A stretch of 40,113 nucleotides of DNA from an uncultured Clostridia bacterium (GCA_944376225.1 CALWBZ010000085.1:1-40113); one strand, 5' to 3'. Positions 1 through 8,409 are shown, counted from the first letter of the stretch. Program-made: numbers and translations. Notes: a model not told the origin generated them from the sequence alone.

Positions 1-1
1 C

Positions 2-445
2 TTCGGCCGCCAGTGCATGGTGCTGAGCATGCAGGTGAAGAAGGTAACGCCCACGGAGAAGATCCCCAGCGGTTACGAGATCGCTATCGACGGCGCCAGG
101 GTCTTTACCGGCATGGACGCCGTGGAATGGGCGAAACGGGGGGAGAGCCTGGGCGCCGGAGAAATCTGCGTCAATTCCATCGACTGCGACGGTACCCACG
201 GGGGGTATGACCTTGAGATCACGGGCAAGATCGCGGAGGCGGTGAACATCCCGGTGATCGCCTCTGGCGGCGCGGGAAAGCCGGAGCATCTGGCGGAGGT
301 CTTTACCCGGACGGGCGCCAGCGCCGGCATCATCAGCTCCATGCTGTACTCCCCCCGCATCGAACGTAATTACACGGTGCAGGAGATCAAGGAGAGCCTT
401 TCCGCCTATGATATTCCCCTGCGGCCCTATAGGAGGGCGCGATGA
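2..445 (+). CDS. hisF: Imidazole glycerol phosphate synthase subunit HisF (3' part)
   Basis: Cyclase subunit of imidazole glycerol phosphate synthase, which with the HisH glutaminase makes IGP and AICAR in histidine synthesis; cytoplasmic. Only the C-terminal 147 residues lie in the window; the frame is open from the left edge, so the gene begins outside. The (beta-alpha)8 barrel signatures are clear: FGRQC at the edge, NSIDCDGTHGGYD with the catalytic Asp of the second half-barrel, and IPVIASGGAGKPEH, a phosphate-binding loop. The segment that usually reads VAIDAKR is LSMQVKK here, so the Asp at that position (Asp130 in Thermotoga HisF numbering) is replaced by Gln. The stop overlaps the hisI start by 4 nt (ATGA), implying translational coupling and one operon. 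Identification is secure; the partial state is due only to the window edge. Confidence 0.95.
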   Translation, partial: FGRQCMVLSMQVKKVTPTEKIPSGYEIAIDGARVFTGMDAVEWAKRGESLGAGEICVNSIDCDGTHGGYDLEITGKIAEAVNIPVIASGGAGKPEHLAEVFTRTGASAGIISSMLYSPRIERNYTVQEIKESLSAYDIPLRPYRRAR

Positions 446-759
446 CTTTCGACGAATTAAAGACCAACGAGGCGGGGCTGATCCCGGTGATCGTCCAATC
501 GGCGCAGGACCGTCAGGTGCTGATGCAGGCCTGGATGAACCGTCAGGCTTTTGAGGACACGATGGAAAGCGGCCTGATGCATTATTACAGCCGCAGCCGT
601 AAGTCCCAGTGGCTGAAGGGGGAGACGTCGGGACATTATCAGAAAGTGCGGGAGATTTACGCGGACTGCGATCAGGACTGTCTGCTGGCCCTGGTGGAGC
701 AGACCGGCGCCGCCTGCCATACGGGCAGCTACAGCTGTTTCTTCCGAAAGATCCTATGA
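442..759 (+). CDS. hisI: Phosphoribosyl-AMP cyclohydrolase
   Basis: Opens the adenine ring of phosphoribosyl-AMP in the third step of histidine synthesis. The protein has 105 residues, the size of the stand-alone cyclohydrolase, without the HisE pyrophosphatase domain found fused in many bacteria. Visible signatures are the ADCDQDC metal-binding segment near residues 74-80 and GAACHTGSYSCF near 90-101, which supply the Asp and Cys ligands of the Zn/Mg sites, plus the upstream MHYYSRSR and WLKGETSGH motifs. It starts at ATG 442 within an ATGA overlap with hisF, preceded by an AGGAGG-like site at 431-436. It is the last gene of a histidine operon extending leftward; hisE is found after the next promoter and leader. 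Confidence 0.95.
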   Translation: MTFDELKTNEAGLIPVIVQSAQDRQVLMQAWMNRQAFEDTMESGLMHYYSRSRKSQWLKGETSGHYQKVREIYADCDQDCLLALVEQTGAACHTGSYSCFFRKIL

Positions 760-778
760 GGCGTTTTCGAAAAAAGCA

Positions 779-807
779 TTGACAACCGCCGGCGGAGCGG
801 GTATAAT
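779..807 (+). promoter_or_regulatory. Consensus sigma-A promoter of the T-box operon
   Basis: TTGACA (779-784) and TATAAT (802-807) separated by exactly 17 nt, a perfect match to the housekeeping promoter consensus. It lies just after hisI and just before the T-box leader, so it separates the leftward his genes from the downstream aromatic operon. Confidence 0.9.
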
Positions 808-839
808 GAATCCATTCATAGCATTTGTCAAAGGCTAGG

Positions 840-1095
840 AAGAGAAGAAGTAGTCCGCGAGGCGCTTTACAGAGAGTACCCGGCAGGTGAGAGGGGCAAA
901 GAGGGCGGCGGGCGAATACGTCTCGGAGGCTCGCACCGAAATCACAGTAGGCTGCGACGGAACCTGCACTCGTTATCGTGCTAGAGTATCACGAAAACGC
1001 TGTACTCGATAAGGCGAGCGGCGCGAGCCGTTCGTAAACAAAGGTGGTAACACGGAGCATCGGGCTCTCGTCCTTTATAGGACGAGAGCCTTTTT
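840..1095 (+). ncRNA. T-box leader, tyrosine-type specifier
   Basis: A tRNA-sensing leader that allows read-through when uncharged tRNA binds. Stem I is closed by GCGAG (856-860) and CTCGC (930-934). Its specifier loop has AGTA (875-878) opposite GAA (914-916), flanked above by CCCG/CGGG pairing (879-882 with 909-912). The triplet directly after GAA is TAC (917-919), a Tyr codon, followed by a purine. The conserved T-box sequence AAAGGTGGTAACACGG is at 1040-1055. Its TGGT (1045-1048) would pair with an ACCA acceptor end, fitting tRNA-Tyr (discriminator A) and not tRNA-His (discriminator C). A terminator follows at 1063-1095. The first gene downstream is hisE, but the rest of the operon (tyrA, aroA, aroC, pheA) matches tyrosine control. 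The T-box call is very secure; the specifier is a reasoned reading of the fold. Confidence 0.92.
1063..1095 (+). terminator. T-box intrinsic terminator
   Basis: An 11-bp perfect stem, GGCTCTCGTCC (1063-1073) with GGACGAGAGCC (1080-1090), a 6-nt loop and a TTTTT tract (1091-1095). It is the regulated terminator of the T-box leader and is mutually exclusive with the antiterminator formed around 1040-1055. Confidence 0.93.
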
Positions 1096-1167
1096 ATCGT
1101 CCTGGGAGAGCCTTCCTGACAGGCCCGGACAAAACTATGAGAATTCATGAGACGAGGAGGAATCTTC

Positions 1168-1485
1168 ATGGAAAGAGAAGACGTATTGCAGGAAGTGTAC
1201 GAGGTCGTGATGGACCGGAAGAAGAATCCGGTGGAAGGCTCTTATACGAACTATCTGTTTGACCGGGGCCTGGATAAGATCCTGAAGAAGGTGGGAGAGG
1301 AATGCACCGAGGTCATCATCGGCGGCAAGAACGAGGGCAAGGACGAGGTGATCTACGAGATTTCCGATCTCCTTTACCATCTGACGGTGCTGATGGCGGA
1401 GAAGGGCGCGACCTGGCAGGAGATCTATGACGAGCTGAAAAAGCGTCACGGACAGAAGCAGCTGGAGAGAAAGTACAAATCCTGA
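1168..1485 (+). CDS. hisE: Phosphoribosyl-ATP pyrophosphatase
   Basis: Hydrolyses phosphoribosyl-ATP to phosphoribosyl-AMP and pyrophosphate, the second histidine step. The 105-residue protein shows the all-alpha MazG-like fold signature: SYTNYLFDRG, then KKVGEECTEVIIGGKN with the acidic metal-binding residues, then DEVIYEISDLLYHLTVLM. The start at 1168 is chosen because a GAGGAGG site (1154-1160) sits 7 nt upstream; an in-frame ATG at 1147 would place that site inside the gene. It is the first gene after the T-box leader and is separated from hisI by that leader, so its expression should follow the aromatic genes and not the histidine operon. The tyrA start follows within about 10 nt. Confidence 0.94.
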   Translation: MEREDVLQEVYEVVMDRKKNPVEGSYTNYLFDRGLDKILKKVGEECTEVIIGGKNEGKDEVIYEISDLLYHLTVLMAEKGATWQEIYDELKKRHGQKQLERKYKS

Positions 1486-1495
1486 GGTGAATCCA

Positions 1496-2434
1496 ATGAT
1501 GATACGCAAACGCGGCATTCCCCGGCTTTTATCGGGGAATGTACTGATTGTAGGACTGGGGCTGATGGGGGGATCCATCGTGCGGTCGCTGAAAGAATAC
1601 TCCGACGAGATCCGGATCCGCGCCGTGGACATCCGTCCGGAGCCCATCCGGCGGGCGCTTAAGGATCGGATGATCGAAGACGGGGCGGTAGAACCCGAGG
1701 AGCCGGAAAAGACGGAGGCCCTCCTTCGCGAGAGCCGTTTCGTGGTGCTGGCCATGTATCCCGCCGGGATGATGCGCTTTCTCGTGGAACACGCCGGGGC
1801 CCTTACGCCCGGTACGGTGGTGATGGATATCTGCGGGCTGAAGGGGGCCTTCGTGGAAGAGGCCCAGCGTCTCATGCCGGAGGGCGTGGAATTTATCGGC
1901 GCTCACCCCATGGCCGGCCGGGAAAAGGTGGGGTACGAGAACGGGGACGGAGAGATGTTCCTGGGCGCTTCTTTCATCTTGACGCCCACCGAGAAGAACA
2001 CGCCGGAGACGGTGAAATCCATGTATGATCTGGCGAGGGTTCTGGGATTCGGCCGGGTGCGGGAGGTGGATCCCATGGAGCACGACGAGCTGATCGCCTA
2101 CACCAGCCACCTGCCCCATGTGCTGGCTTCCGTGCTGATGCAGGCATGGCATGGGAGTGACGACGTGAAGGCCTTTTCCGGCGGGAGTTTTCGGGATGTG
2201 ACCCGCATCGCCGACATCAACGAGAGCCTTTGGACGGAACTCTTCATGATGAACTCCCAGGCGTTGACCGAATCCCTTCACGACTTCATGCTGTCCCTGG
2301 GAGAATTCACCTCCTTGATGGAGGCCGAGGACCGGGAGGGCTTAAGGGACTTCCTGAAGCGTTCCGGGGATCGCAAACGAGAATGGAACAAAGAAGCTTC
2401 CCGTTCGGAGCTGGGAGGCGTCTATGGAAAATAA
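1496..2434 (+). CDS. tyrA: Prephenate dehydrogenase
   Basis: NAD(P)-dependent oxidative decarboxylation of prephenate to 4-hydroxyphenylpyruvate, the committed step to tyrosine. An N-terminal Rossmann motif GLGLMGGSIVRSLK lies near residues 21-34, followed by FIGAHPMAGREKVGYENGD with the conserved catalytic-region His, and HDELIAYTSHLPHVLA in the helical dimerisation domain. At about 312 residues it lacks both a fused chorismate mutase and a clear C-terminal ACT domain. The ATG at 1496 has GAGGTG 6 nt upstream; a GTG at 1487 overlaps that site and is less likely, and ATG 1499 is also possible. The 3' end overlaps aroA by 11 nt. Its place right after a Tyr-type T-box fits feedback by tRNA-Tyr charging. 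Confidence 0.93.
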   Translation: MMIRKRGIPRLLSGNVLIVGLGLMGGSIVRSLKEYSDEIRIRAVDIRPEPIRRALKDRMIEDGAVEPEEPEKTEALLRESRFVVLAMYPAGMMRFLVEHAGALTPGTVVMDICGLKGAFVEEAQRLMPEGVEFIGAHPMAGREKVGYENGDGEMFLGASFILTPTEKNTPETVKSMYDLARVLGFGRVREVDPMEHDELIAYTSHLPHVLASVLMQAWHGSDDVKAFSGGSFRDVTRIADINESLWTELFMMNSQALTESLHDFMLSLGEFTSLMEAEDREGLRDFLKRSGDRKREWNKEASRSELGGVYGK

Positions 2435-3698
2435 AACCGTGATCCCTTCGGTCTTATCCGGCAGTCTGAGGATTCCCGCCTCCAAGAGCATCGCCCATCG
2501 GGCCGTGATCTGCGCTTCTCTTGCCTCCGGGACTTCCAGGATCCGGGGCATCGATCTGTCCCAGGACATTCGGGCGACGATGGAGTGCATGCGGAGCCTG
2601 GGGGCGCGGATGACCTGGGAAGGGGAAGAACTGGTGGTGAAGGGGATCGAGGGGAGCATCGAAAAGGCGAATCTTTTCTGCGGTGAATCCGGCTCCACCC
2701 TGCGCTTTCTGATCCCGGTCGCGGCGGCCCTGGGCGTTTCGGCCCGGTTTACGGGGGCGGGAAGGCTTGGGGAGCGCCCCCTTTCGGTCTATGAAGACAC
2801 GCTGCTAAGCCGCGGCGTCACATGGCGGCGAGAGGAGGGGGGATGGCTCCCCCTCTCCATCGAGGGACGCCTCCTGCCCGGAGAATTCCGGGTGCGGGGA
2901 GACGTCAGTTCCCAGTTTATTACGGGGCTCCTTCTGGCGCTGCCCCTTCTGAAAGAAGATTCGGAGATTATCTTGACCACGCCCCTGGAATCGGAGCCCT
3001 ATGTCACGCTGACCCTAGCGGCCATGGACGCCTTTGGCGTCCGGGCGGAGCGGACGGCTTTTGGGTACCGTATTCCCGGCGGGCAGCGGTATATTCCGGC
3101 GGAATATGCCGTGGAAGGGGACTACTCTCAGGCGGCCTTTATCCTGGCCGCGGGGGCCCTCTCCGCCGGAGCGGAGGGCGTTTGTCTTACGGGACTTCGT
3201 AAGGATTCCCTGCAGGGAGACCGGGCGATCCTTACGATCCTGGAGCAAATGGGGGTTCCCCTACGGTGGCAGGGGGAGGCTCTGTGGGTGAAGCGGGCAA
3301 AGGAGATCGAGAACATCACGGTGAGCGCCTCCCAGTGTCCGGATCTGATGCCGGTGGTGGCGGCTTTGGGCTGCTGCGGCCGGGGAGAGATGCATGTGCA
3401 AGACGGGGCGCGTCTGCGCATTAAAGAGAGCGACCGCCTGCGGGCCATCTGCCGGGAGTATGGCAGGATCGGGGCCAGTATCACGGAATCCTGGGACTCC
3501 CTTAAGATCGAGGGATGCCCCGGGGGGTACCGGGGCGGCACGGCGGAAAGCGAGAACGACCATCGTATGGCCATGTCCCTGGCGGTGCTGGCCCAGCACA
3601 CCCGGGAAGGGATCAGGATCCTGGGGGCGAACAGCGTGAACAAATCCTGGCCGTCTTTCTGGACGGATTTTAAGGGGATCGGAGGAAACTATGAGTAA
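2424..3698 (+). CDS. aroA: 3-phosphoshikimate 1-carboxyvinyltransferase (EPSP synthase)
   Basis: Transfers enolpyruvate from PEP to shikimate 3-phosphate. The 424 residues contain the expected chain of motifs: PASKSIAHRA (residues 18-27, substrate-binding Lys/Ser), LFCGESGSTLRFL (PEP-site loop), DVSSQFITGLLLA, EGDYSQAAFILAAGA, CPDLMPVVAALG (catalytic Asp), RIKESDRLRAI and NDHRMAMSLAVLA. The PEP-loop wording CGESGSTLRF differs from the enteric NAGTAMRPL form and resembles the Gram-positive/class II style; whether this alters inhibitor sensitivity cannot be told from sequence alone. The start overlaps the tyrA end by 11 nt and the stop overlaps aroC by 8 nt, so the genes are translationally coupled. 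Confidence 0.96.
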   Translation: MENKTVIPSVLSGSLRIPASKSIAHRAVICASLASGTSRIRGIDLSQDIRATMECMRSLGARMTWEGEELVVKGIEGSIEKANLFCGESGSTLRFLIPVAAALGVSARFTGAGRLGERPLSVYEDTLLSRGVTWRREEGGWLPLSIEGRLLPGEFRVRGDVSSQFITGLLLALPLLKEDSEIILTTPLESEPYVTLTLAAMDAFGVRAERTAFGYRIPGGQRYIPAEYAVEGDYSQAAFILAAGALSAGAEGVCLTGLRKDSLQGDRAILTILEQMGVPLRWQGEALWVKRAKEIENITVSASQCPDLMPVVAALGCCGRGEMHVQDGARLRIKESDRLRAICREYGRIGASITESWDSLKIEGCPGGYRGGTAESENDHRMAMSLAVLAQHTREGIRILGANSVNKSWPSFWTDFKGIGGNYE

Positions 3699-4773
3699 CG
3701 TATACGGACAGAACATCAAGGTGTCCATCTTCGGAGAATCCCACGGAAAGGGGATCGGCGTGGTGATCGACGGCCTGGAGCCGGGGCTTCTGATCGATAT
3801 GGAAGAGGTGCGCCGCCAGATGGCAAGGCGCGCCCCGGGACAGAAGCTGGGCACCCCCCGCAAGGAGGCGGATCAGGTGGAAATCCTGAGCGGCCTGTGG
3901 GAGGACAGGACCTGCGGAACGCCGATATGCGGCATCATCTACAACCAGAATACCCGCTCCCAGGATTACGAGCGGACGAAGCGCCTTCTGAGACCCTCCC
4001 ACGCGGATTATACCGGGCATGTGAAGTATAAGGGCTTCGAGGATTACCGGGGAGGCGGCCATTTTTCCGGGCGGATCACCGCCCCGTTAGTGTTCGCGGG
4101 GGCGCTGTGCCGACAGGCCCTAGAACAGCGGGGCGTCGTGATCGGGAGCCATATCACCAGGCTCTATGACGTGACGGAACCGCGGTTTACCGGGGAGACG
4201 CTAAAGGAGGAGACGCTGAGAGAACTGGGGAAGGAGACGGTTCCCGTGCTGACGAAGGATCACGCGGACACGATCGCCCTGCGGATCGAGGCGGCCAGGA
4301 TGGAACAAAACTCCCTGGGAGGCATCGTGGAGACGGCCCTGCTGGGAGTTCCCGCGGGGTTGGGGGATCCTTTCTTCGACTCCTTGGAGAGCCGGCTGGC
4401 TCAGATCCTTTTTTCCGTACCCGCGGTGAAGGGAGTGTCCTTCGGCATCGGATCGGATTTCGCCCTCATGACGGGCGCCGAGGCCAATGATCCTTATACG
4501 GTGGAAGAAGGGCGGATCCGTACCGTAACCAACCATAACGGCGGGATCTTAGGCGGCATTACCAACGGGATGCCCATCACTTTTGAGACCGTCATCAAGC
4601 CGACTCCCTCCATCTCGAGGCCCCAGCAGTCGGTGGATCTCGTGACAAAACAAAGGGAGACGCTTACGATCGTAGGACGGCACGACCCCTGCATCGTGCC
4701 CCGGGCGGTTCCCGTGCTGGAGGCGGCCGCGGCGATCGCCGTGTATGACGCCTGGAAAGGAGCGAAGGAATAA
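3691..4773 (+). CDS. aroC: Chorismate synthase
   Basis: FMN-dependent anti-1,4-elimination of phosphate from EPSP to give chorismate. The N-terminal FGESHGKGIGVVIDG (about residues 13-27) and the C-terminal GRHDPCIVPRAVPVLEA (about 329-345) are the two family signatures; RGGGHFSGRITA and the ITNGMPITFETVIKPT segment that lines the flavin site are also present. At 360 residues it is full length. The ATG at 3691 is preceded by a GGAGG-type site (3681-3685) inside aroA. The stop shares a base with the pheA start, continuing the coupled operon. Confidence 0.96.
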   Translation: MSNVYGQNIKVSIFGESHGKGIGVVIDGLEPGLLIDMEEVRRQMARRAPGQKLGTPRKEADQVEILSGLWEDRTCGTPICGIIYNQNTRSQDYERTKRLLRPSHADYTGHVKYKGFEDYRGGGHFSGRITAPLVFAGALCRQALEQRGVVIGSHITRLYDVTEPRFTGETLKEETLRELGKETVPVLTKDHADTIALRIEAARMEQNSLGGIVETALLGVPAGLGDPFFDSLESRLAQILFSVPAVKGVSFGIGSDFALMTGAEANDPYTVEEGRIRTVTNHNGGILGGITNGMPITFETVIKPTPSISRPQQSVDLVTKQRETLTIVGRHDPCIVPRAVPVLEAAAAIAVYDAWKGAKE

Positions 4774-5882
4774 TGGCAGTGGATTTACAGGAATCCCGGA
4801 AGAAGATTAACGCCATCGACGGACAGATCGCCCGTCTGTTTGAGGAACGGATGCAGGTTTCCACGGACGTGGCGCGGTATAAGATGGAGACGGGCAAACC
4901 GATCTTCGATCCGGACAGGGAAAAGCAGGTCATCAGTCGGATCAAAGAACGCTTTCCCTATCGGGACGAGGAATTTCATGCGGCCCTGGAGGTGTTGTTT
5001 CAGACCATCATGGACCTGGGCAAGGAACATCAGAAACGGGAGATGGCCAGGATCGGCGAGCCGAAGGTGGCCTATTTCGGCTTGCCCGGCGCCTTTACCC
5101 ATGAGGCCATGGAGCAGTTTTTCGGCGTTCACGCGGACGCCGACCATTATCTTTCCTGCCAGGAGGTCTTTGAGGCCGTAGAGGAAGGGAAGGTGCGCTA
5201 CGGCGTTGTGCCCATCGAAAACTCCACTACGGGCATCATACAGGACGCTTACGATTGCCTGAGCCGTTTTTCCCTGTATATCGTCCGGGAGGGCGTCGTA
5301 CCCATTACCCAAAACCTTTTGGGCATCCCCGGGGCCTCCCTGGAGGAGATCCGGGAGGTATATTCCCATGCCCAGGGCTTTGCCCAGTCAGAGCGGTTCT
5401 TCAGCCAACACCCGGACTGGAATCTGATCACATTTTTTAATACCGCCAAGGGGGCGGAGCATGTGGCCGGGGCGAAGGATCGGAGCAAGGCTTGCGTGGC
5501 CAGCCTGAAGGCTGCCGAGATCTACGGTCTTGAGGTGCTCGCGAAGGGGATTCAGGATAACGATCGGAATATCACCCGGTTTATCGTGGTGTCCAAACTC
5601 ATGGAGACGGGGCCCGAGGCGGATAAGATCAGCCTGTATCTGAAGGTGTCCCATCAGCCGGGGACGCTGTATCACGCCCTGGAAGCCTTCTCCAGATATC
5701 ATCTGAATCTTTTGAAGATCGAATCCCGGCCCATCAAGAATCAGATCTGGGAATACGGGTTCTTCATCGACCTGGCGGGCAACGTAGAGGAAGAACGGGT
5801 GCAGGAGGCCCTGCGGGAGATCCGGCCGCTGTGCCTGGAGTGGAAGCTTTTGGGCAACTATATCGGTCAGGCGGGAAAGTAG
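4773..5882 (+). CDS. pheA: Bifunctional chorismate mutase / prephenate dehydratase (P-protein)
   Basis: Converts chorismate to prephenate and prephenate to phenylpyruvate, toward phenylalanine. Domain order: an AroQ-type chorismate mutase helix bundle (about residues 1-90; SRKKINAIDGQIARLFEERM), a prephenate dehydratase domain (about 95-275; YFGLPGAFTHEAM, VVPIENSTTGIIQDAYD, NITRFIVVS with the catalytic Thr-Arg-Phe), and a C-terminal ACT domain (about 285-365; LYHALEAFSRYHLNLLKIESRP) that normally binds Phe for feedback inhibition. 369 residues is normal for the fused enzyme. It starts one base before the end of aroC. It is the last aromatic gene; rnhA follows after only a few bases, so read-through transcription is likely. 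Confidence 0.95.
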   Translation: MAVDLQESRKKINAIDGQIARLFEERMQVSTDVARYKMETGKPIFDPDREKQVISRIKERFPYRDEEFHAALEVLFQTIMDLGKEHQKREMARIGEPKVAYFGLPGAFTHEAMEQFFGVHADADHYLSCQEVFEAVEEGKVRYGVVPIENSTTGIIQDAYDCLSRFSLYIVREGVVPITQNLLGIPGASLEEIREVYSHAQGFAQSERFFSQHPDWNLITFFNTAKGAEHVAGAKDRSKACVASLKAAEIYGLEVLAKGIQDNDRNITRFIVVSKLMETGPEADKISLYLKVSHQPGTLYHALEAFSRYHLNLLKIESRPIKNQIWEYGFFIDLAGNVEEERVQEALREIRPLCLEWKLLGNYIGQAGK

Positions 5883-5888
5883 GCGTTT

Positions 5889-6374
5889 ATGAAAGAGGTT
5901 ACGATTTATACGGACGGGGCCTGCCGGGGCAATCCGGGGCCGGGAGGCTATGGCGTGATTTTGCAATATACCCGGGAGGACGGACAGGTGTTTCGCAAGG
6001 AAATGCAGGCGGGATACCGGATGACCACCAATAACCGGATGGAGATCCTGGCGGCGGTGGTGGGCTTGGAAGCCCTAAAGACGCCCTGCCGCATCACCCT
6101 GTATTCCGATTCCCAGTATCTGGTGAACGCCATGACCAAGGGCTGGCTTGCCAAATGGCAGCGCCAGGGCTGGTATAAAGACGCGAAAAAGAAGGAAAAG
6201 GCCAAGAACGTGGATCTGTGGAAGAGGCTTCTTGCGGCCATGAAGCCCCACGAAGTCACCTATAGATGGGTCAAGGGACACGCGGAGAACCCCTATAACA
6301 ACCGCTGCGACGAGCTGGCGGTGGAGGCGGCTCTGGATACGGCCCATCTGCTGGAAGATGTCCAAGAGGAATGA
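5889..6374 (+). CDS. rnhA: Ribonuclease HI
   Basis: Degrades the RNA strand of RNA-DNA hybrids. The 161-residue protein has all four catalytic acidic residues in canonical contexts: TDGACRGNPGPGGYG (Asp near residue 8), MEILAAVVGLEAL (Glu near 48), YSDSQYLVNAM (Asp near 70) and VKGHAENPYNNRCDELA (His and final Asp near 125-135). The basic WLAKWQRQGWY segment corresponds to the hybrid-binding handle of E. coli-type RNase HI. It starts 6 nt after pheA, and its 3' end overlaps the next gene by 17 nt. Confidence 0.95.
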   Translation: MKEVTIYTDGACRGNPGPGGYGVILQYTREDGQVFRKEMQAGYRMTTNNRMEILAAVVGLEALKTPCRITLYSDSQYLVNAMTKGWLAKWQRQGWYKDAKKKEKAKNVDLWKRLLAAMKPHEVTYRWVKGHAENPYNNRCDELAVEAALDTAHLLEDVQEE

Positions 6375-8409
6375 GATATTGAATTTCGAGGATAAGAGCA
6401 GAGCTTTTCGGGGAATGTGGATCACTTCCCCCGAGTTCGCCGACGGACCGGAACTTCCGATCTATCACCGGCAATTGAAACCGCTAAAGAGGCCCGCGGA
6501 GGAGAAGAGGCAGAACCGCCATATCCTCTTCCGCCGGTCTTTTGTGCTGTCCTCTTTTCGTGAGGCTGTTTTGTGGGTGACGGCGGACGACTATTATAAA
6601 CTGTATATCAACGGGAAATACGTATGTCAGGGACCGGCTCCGGGCTATCTCTGGCACTATTATTATCAGAGGGTGGACGTGACGCCCTATCTGAGAGAGG
6701 GAGAGAATACGATCGCGGTCCATACCTATTATCAGGGGTTAATCAACCGGGTATGGGTGAGCGGAGACGGTCTGCACGGGTTTTTGGCGGATTTGTGCTG
6801 CGACGGGAAGATCCGGCTCTCTACGGACACATCCTGGCGCTGGCACATTCATGAGGGATACGCATCCCTGGGGACGACCGGCTACGAGACCCAGTTTCTG
6901 GAGCGCTATGACAGCGGTTCTCCCCAGGAGGGATTCGAAGCGCCGGATTACGATGATTCGGACTGGCAGCCGGCTCGGGAGCGAAAAGAGATGGAGGTTT
7001 CTCTCTATGAACAAAGGACAAAGAACATCATGACGGAACCCATTCGCCCCGTCAGTCTTCGTCGCCTGGAAGAGGGAATTTATCAGGTGGATTTCGGAAG
7101 CGTCTATGTGGGGACGATGGAACTAAAAGCGCGGGGGCCCGCGGGGAGCCTTATTCTCCTGCGCTACGGACAGGAGCTTACAGATGAAGGTCGGGTACGG
7201 TATGAGCTGCGGGCCAATTGCCGTTACGAGGAAGAATGGATTCTTTCCGGGGGCGAGGACCGGCTCAAGAACTATGATTATAAGTCCTTCCGCTACGCGG
7301 AGATTAGAATGCCCGAGGGAGCCCGTATAGACGAAGGTTCGGTGTGTATTCTGGCCCGCCACTATCCGTTTACCCTGAAGGCGAGATGCGAATCGGAGGA
7401 TCCCTTGCTGCAGCAGATCTGGGAACTCTGCGTCCGGTCTTTGCGGTACGGCGCCCAGGAGGCGCTCATGGACTGCATGGAACGGGAGAAGGGGCAGTAC
7501 CTGGGGGACGGGTGTTTTACCACGACGGCCTACGCGGTCCTGACGAAGGATGTCTCTTTGATGGAAAAGCTCATCGACGATACTCTTTACAGCAGCGTTA
7601 TCACCCCGGGACTCATGACATGCGTTTCTTGCTCTTTCATGCAGGAGATCGCCGACTACTGCCTGATGCTGCCCATGCTTTTACGGGTACACCTGCATCT
7701 GACGGGAAAGGCGGAGTATACGCGAGCGCGTCTGCCTGGGTTGTTAAAGATGATGGAAACCTTCCGGGACAGCTACGGGAACGAAGAGGGACTCTTAGAA
7801 AAGCTGGATAAATGGTGCCTGGTGGAATGGCCCGATAAGGCCCGGGACGGATATGACTTCGATCTGACCCAGGGCAAGATCGTTCCCGGTATCCATAACG
7901 CGGTGAACGCCTATTATATCGGCGCCCTGATGAGTATGGAAAAACTGGCGGACGCGCTGGGGGAGCGGACGGGCCTGCCGGATTGGCGCGTCCTGCGAAA
8001 AACCTATATCCGGCGGTTCTGGGACGCGGAGCGGGCTCTCTTTAAGGATCGGCCGGACTCGGCGAGTCATAGCCTGCCTTCCAACGCCCTCGCCCTTCTT
8101 TTCGATTTGTGTCCCGACCAGAAGACGGAGGAAAACATCCTGGAGATGATTCAGGAGAAGAAGCTGCGGAGCAGCATGTTCTTTATCAGTATGGCGATCC
8201 TGGCGGGTCTTGTTCGGATCGGCCGTAAGGATCTGGCCCTTCGCCTGATCGGGGATGAGGAGGCCTGGCCGCGGATGCTGCGGGAGGGCGCGACGACGAC
8301 CTGGGAAGGGTGGGGAAAGGAATCCAAGTGGAATACTTCCCTTTTTCATCTGGCCTTTACCTATCCGGTGCTGTTCCTGACGGATTGGGGCATGGAGACG
8401 CTTCTCTAG
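6358..8409 (+). CDS. Alpha-L-rhamnosidase-like (GH78-type) protein
   Basis: Likely a glycoside hydrolase of the rhamnosidase superfamily, acting on plant- or host-derived rhamnosides or related sugars; the substrate is not predictable. An N-terminal beta-sandwich (about residues 45-210) has the family pattern WVTADDYYKLYINGK ... GPAPGYLWHYYYQRVDVTPYL ... GENTIAVHTYY. A second beta domain spans about 220-335 (VDFGSVYVGTMELK). The (alpha/alpha)6 barrel follows, with DCMEREKGQYLGD near residues 372-384, matching the catalytic-region pattern DCPxRExxQWLGD, and TWEGW near the end. No signal peptide is seen, so it is probably cytoplasmic. The ATG at 6358 overlaps rnhA by 17 nt and has only a weak ribosome site; TTG 6379 after AAGAGGA is an alternative start. 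Confidence 0.75.
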   Translation: MSKRNEILNFEDKSRAFRGMWITSPEFADGPELPIYHRQLKPLKRPAEEKRQNRHILFRRSFVLSSFREAVLWVTADDYYKLYINGKYVCQGPAPGYLWHYYYQRVDVTPYLREGENTIAVHTYYQGLINRVWVSGDGLHGFLADLCCDGKIRLSTDTSWRWHIHEGYASLGTTGYETQFLERYDSGSPQEGFEAPDYDDSDWQPARERKEMEVSLYEQRTKNIMTEPIRPVSLRRLEEGIYQVDFGSVYVGTMELKARGPAGSLILLRYGQELTDEGRVRYELRANCRYEEEWILSGGEDRLKNYDYKSFRYAEIRMPEGARIDEGSVCILARHYPFTLKARCESEDPLLQQIWELCVRSLRYGAQEALMDCMEREKGQYLGDGCFTTTAYAVLTKDVSLMEKLIDDTLYSSVITPGLMTCVSCSFMQEIADYCLMLPMLLRVHLHLTGKAEYTRARLPGLLKMMETFRDSYGNEEGLLEKLDKWCLVEWPDKARDGYDFDLTQGKIVPGIHNAVNAYYIGALMSMEKLADALGERTGLPDWRVLRKTYIRRFWDAERALFKDRPDSASHSLPSNALALLFDLCPDQKTEENILEMIQEKKLRSSMFFISMAILAGLVRIGRKDLALRLIGDEEAWPRMLREGATTTWEGWGKESKWNTSLFHLAFTYPVLFLTDWGMETLL

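Noticed and set aside
840..1095. A histidine-specific T-box upstream of hisE
   Set aside because: The CAC triplet at 933-935 lies at or beyond the base of stem I, outside the specifier loop, and the T-box TGGT does not complement the tRNA-His discriminator C.
1135..1875. Long minus-strand frame opposite hisE/tyrA
   Set aside because: It lies fully opposite genes with clear family motifs, shows no recognisable domain and is the kind of shadow expected in GC-rich coding sequence.
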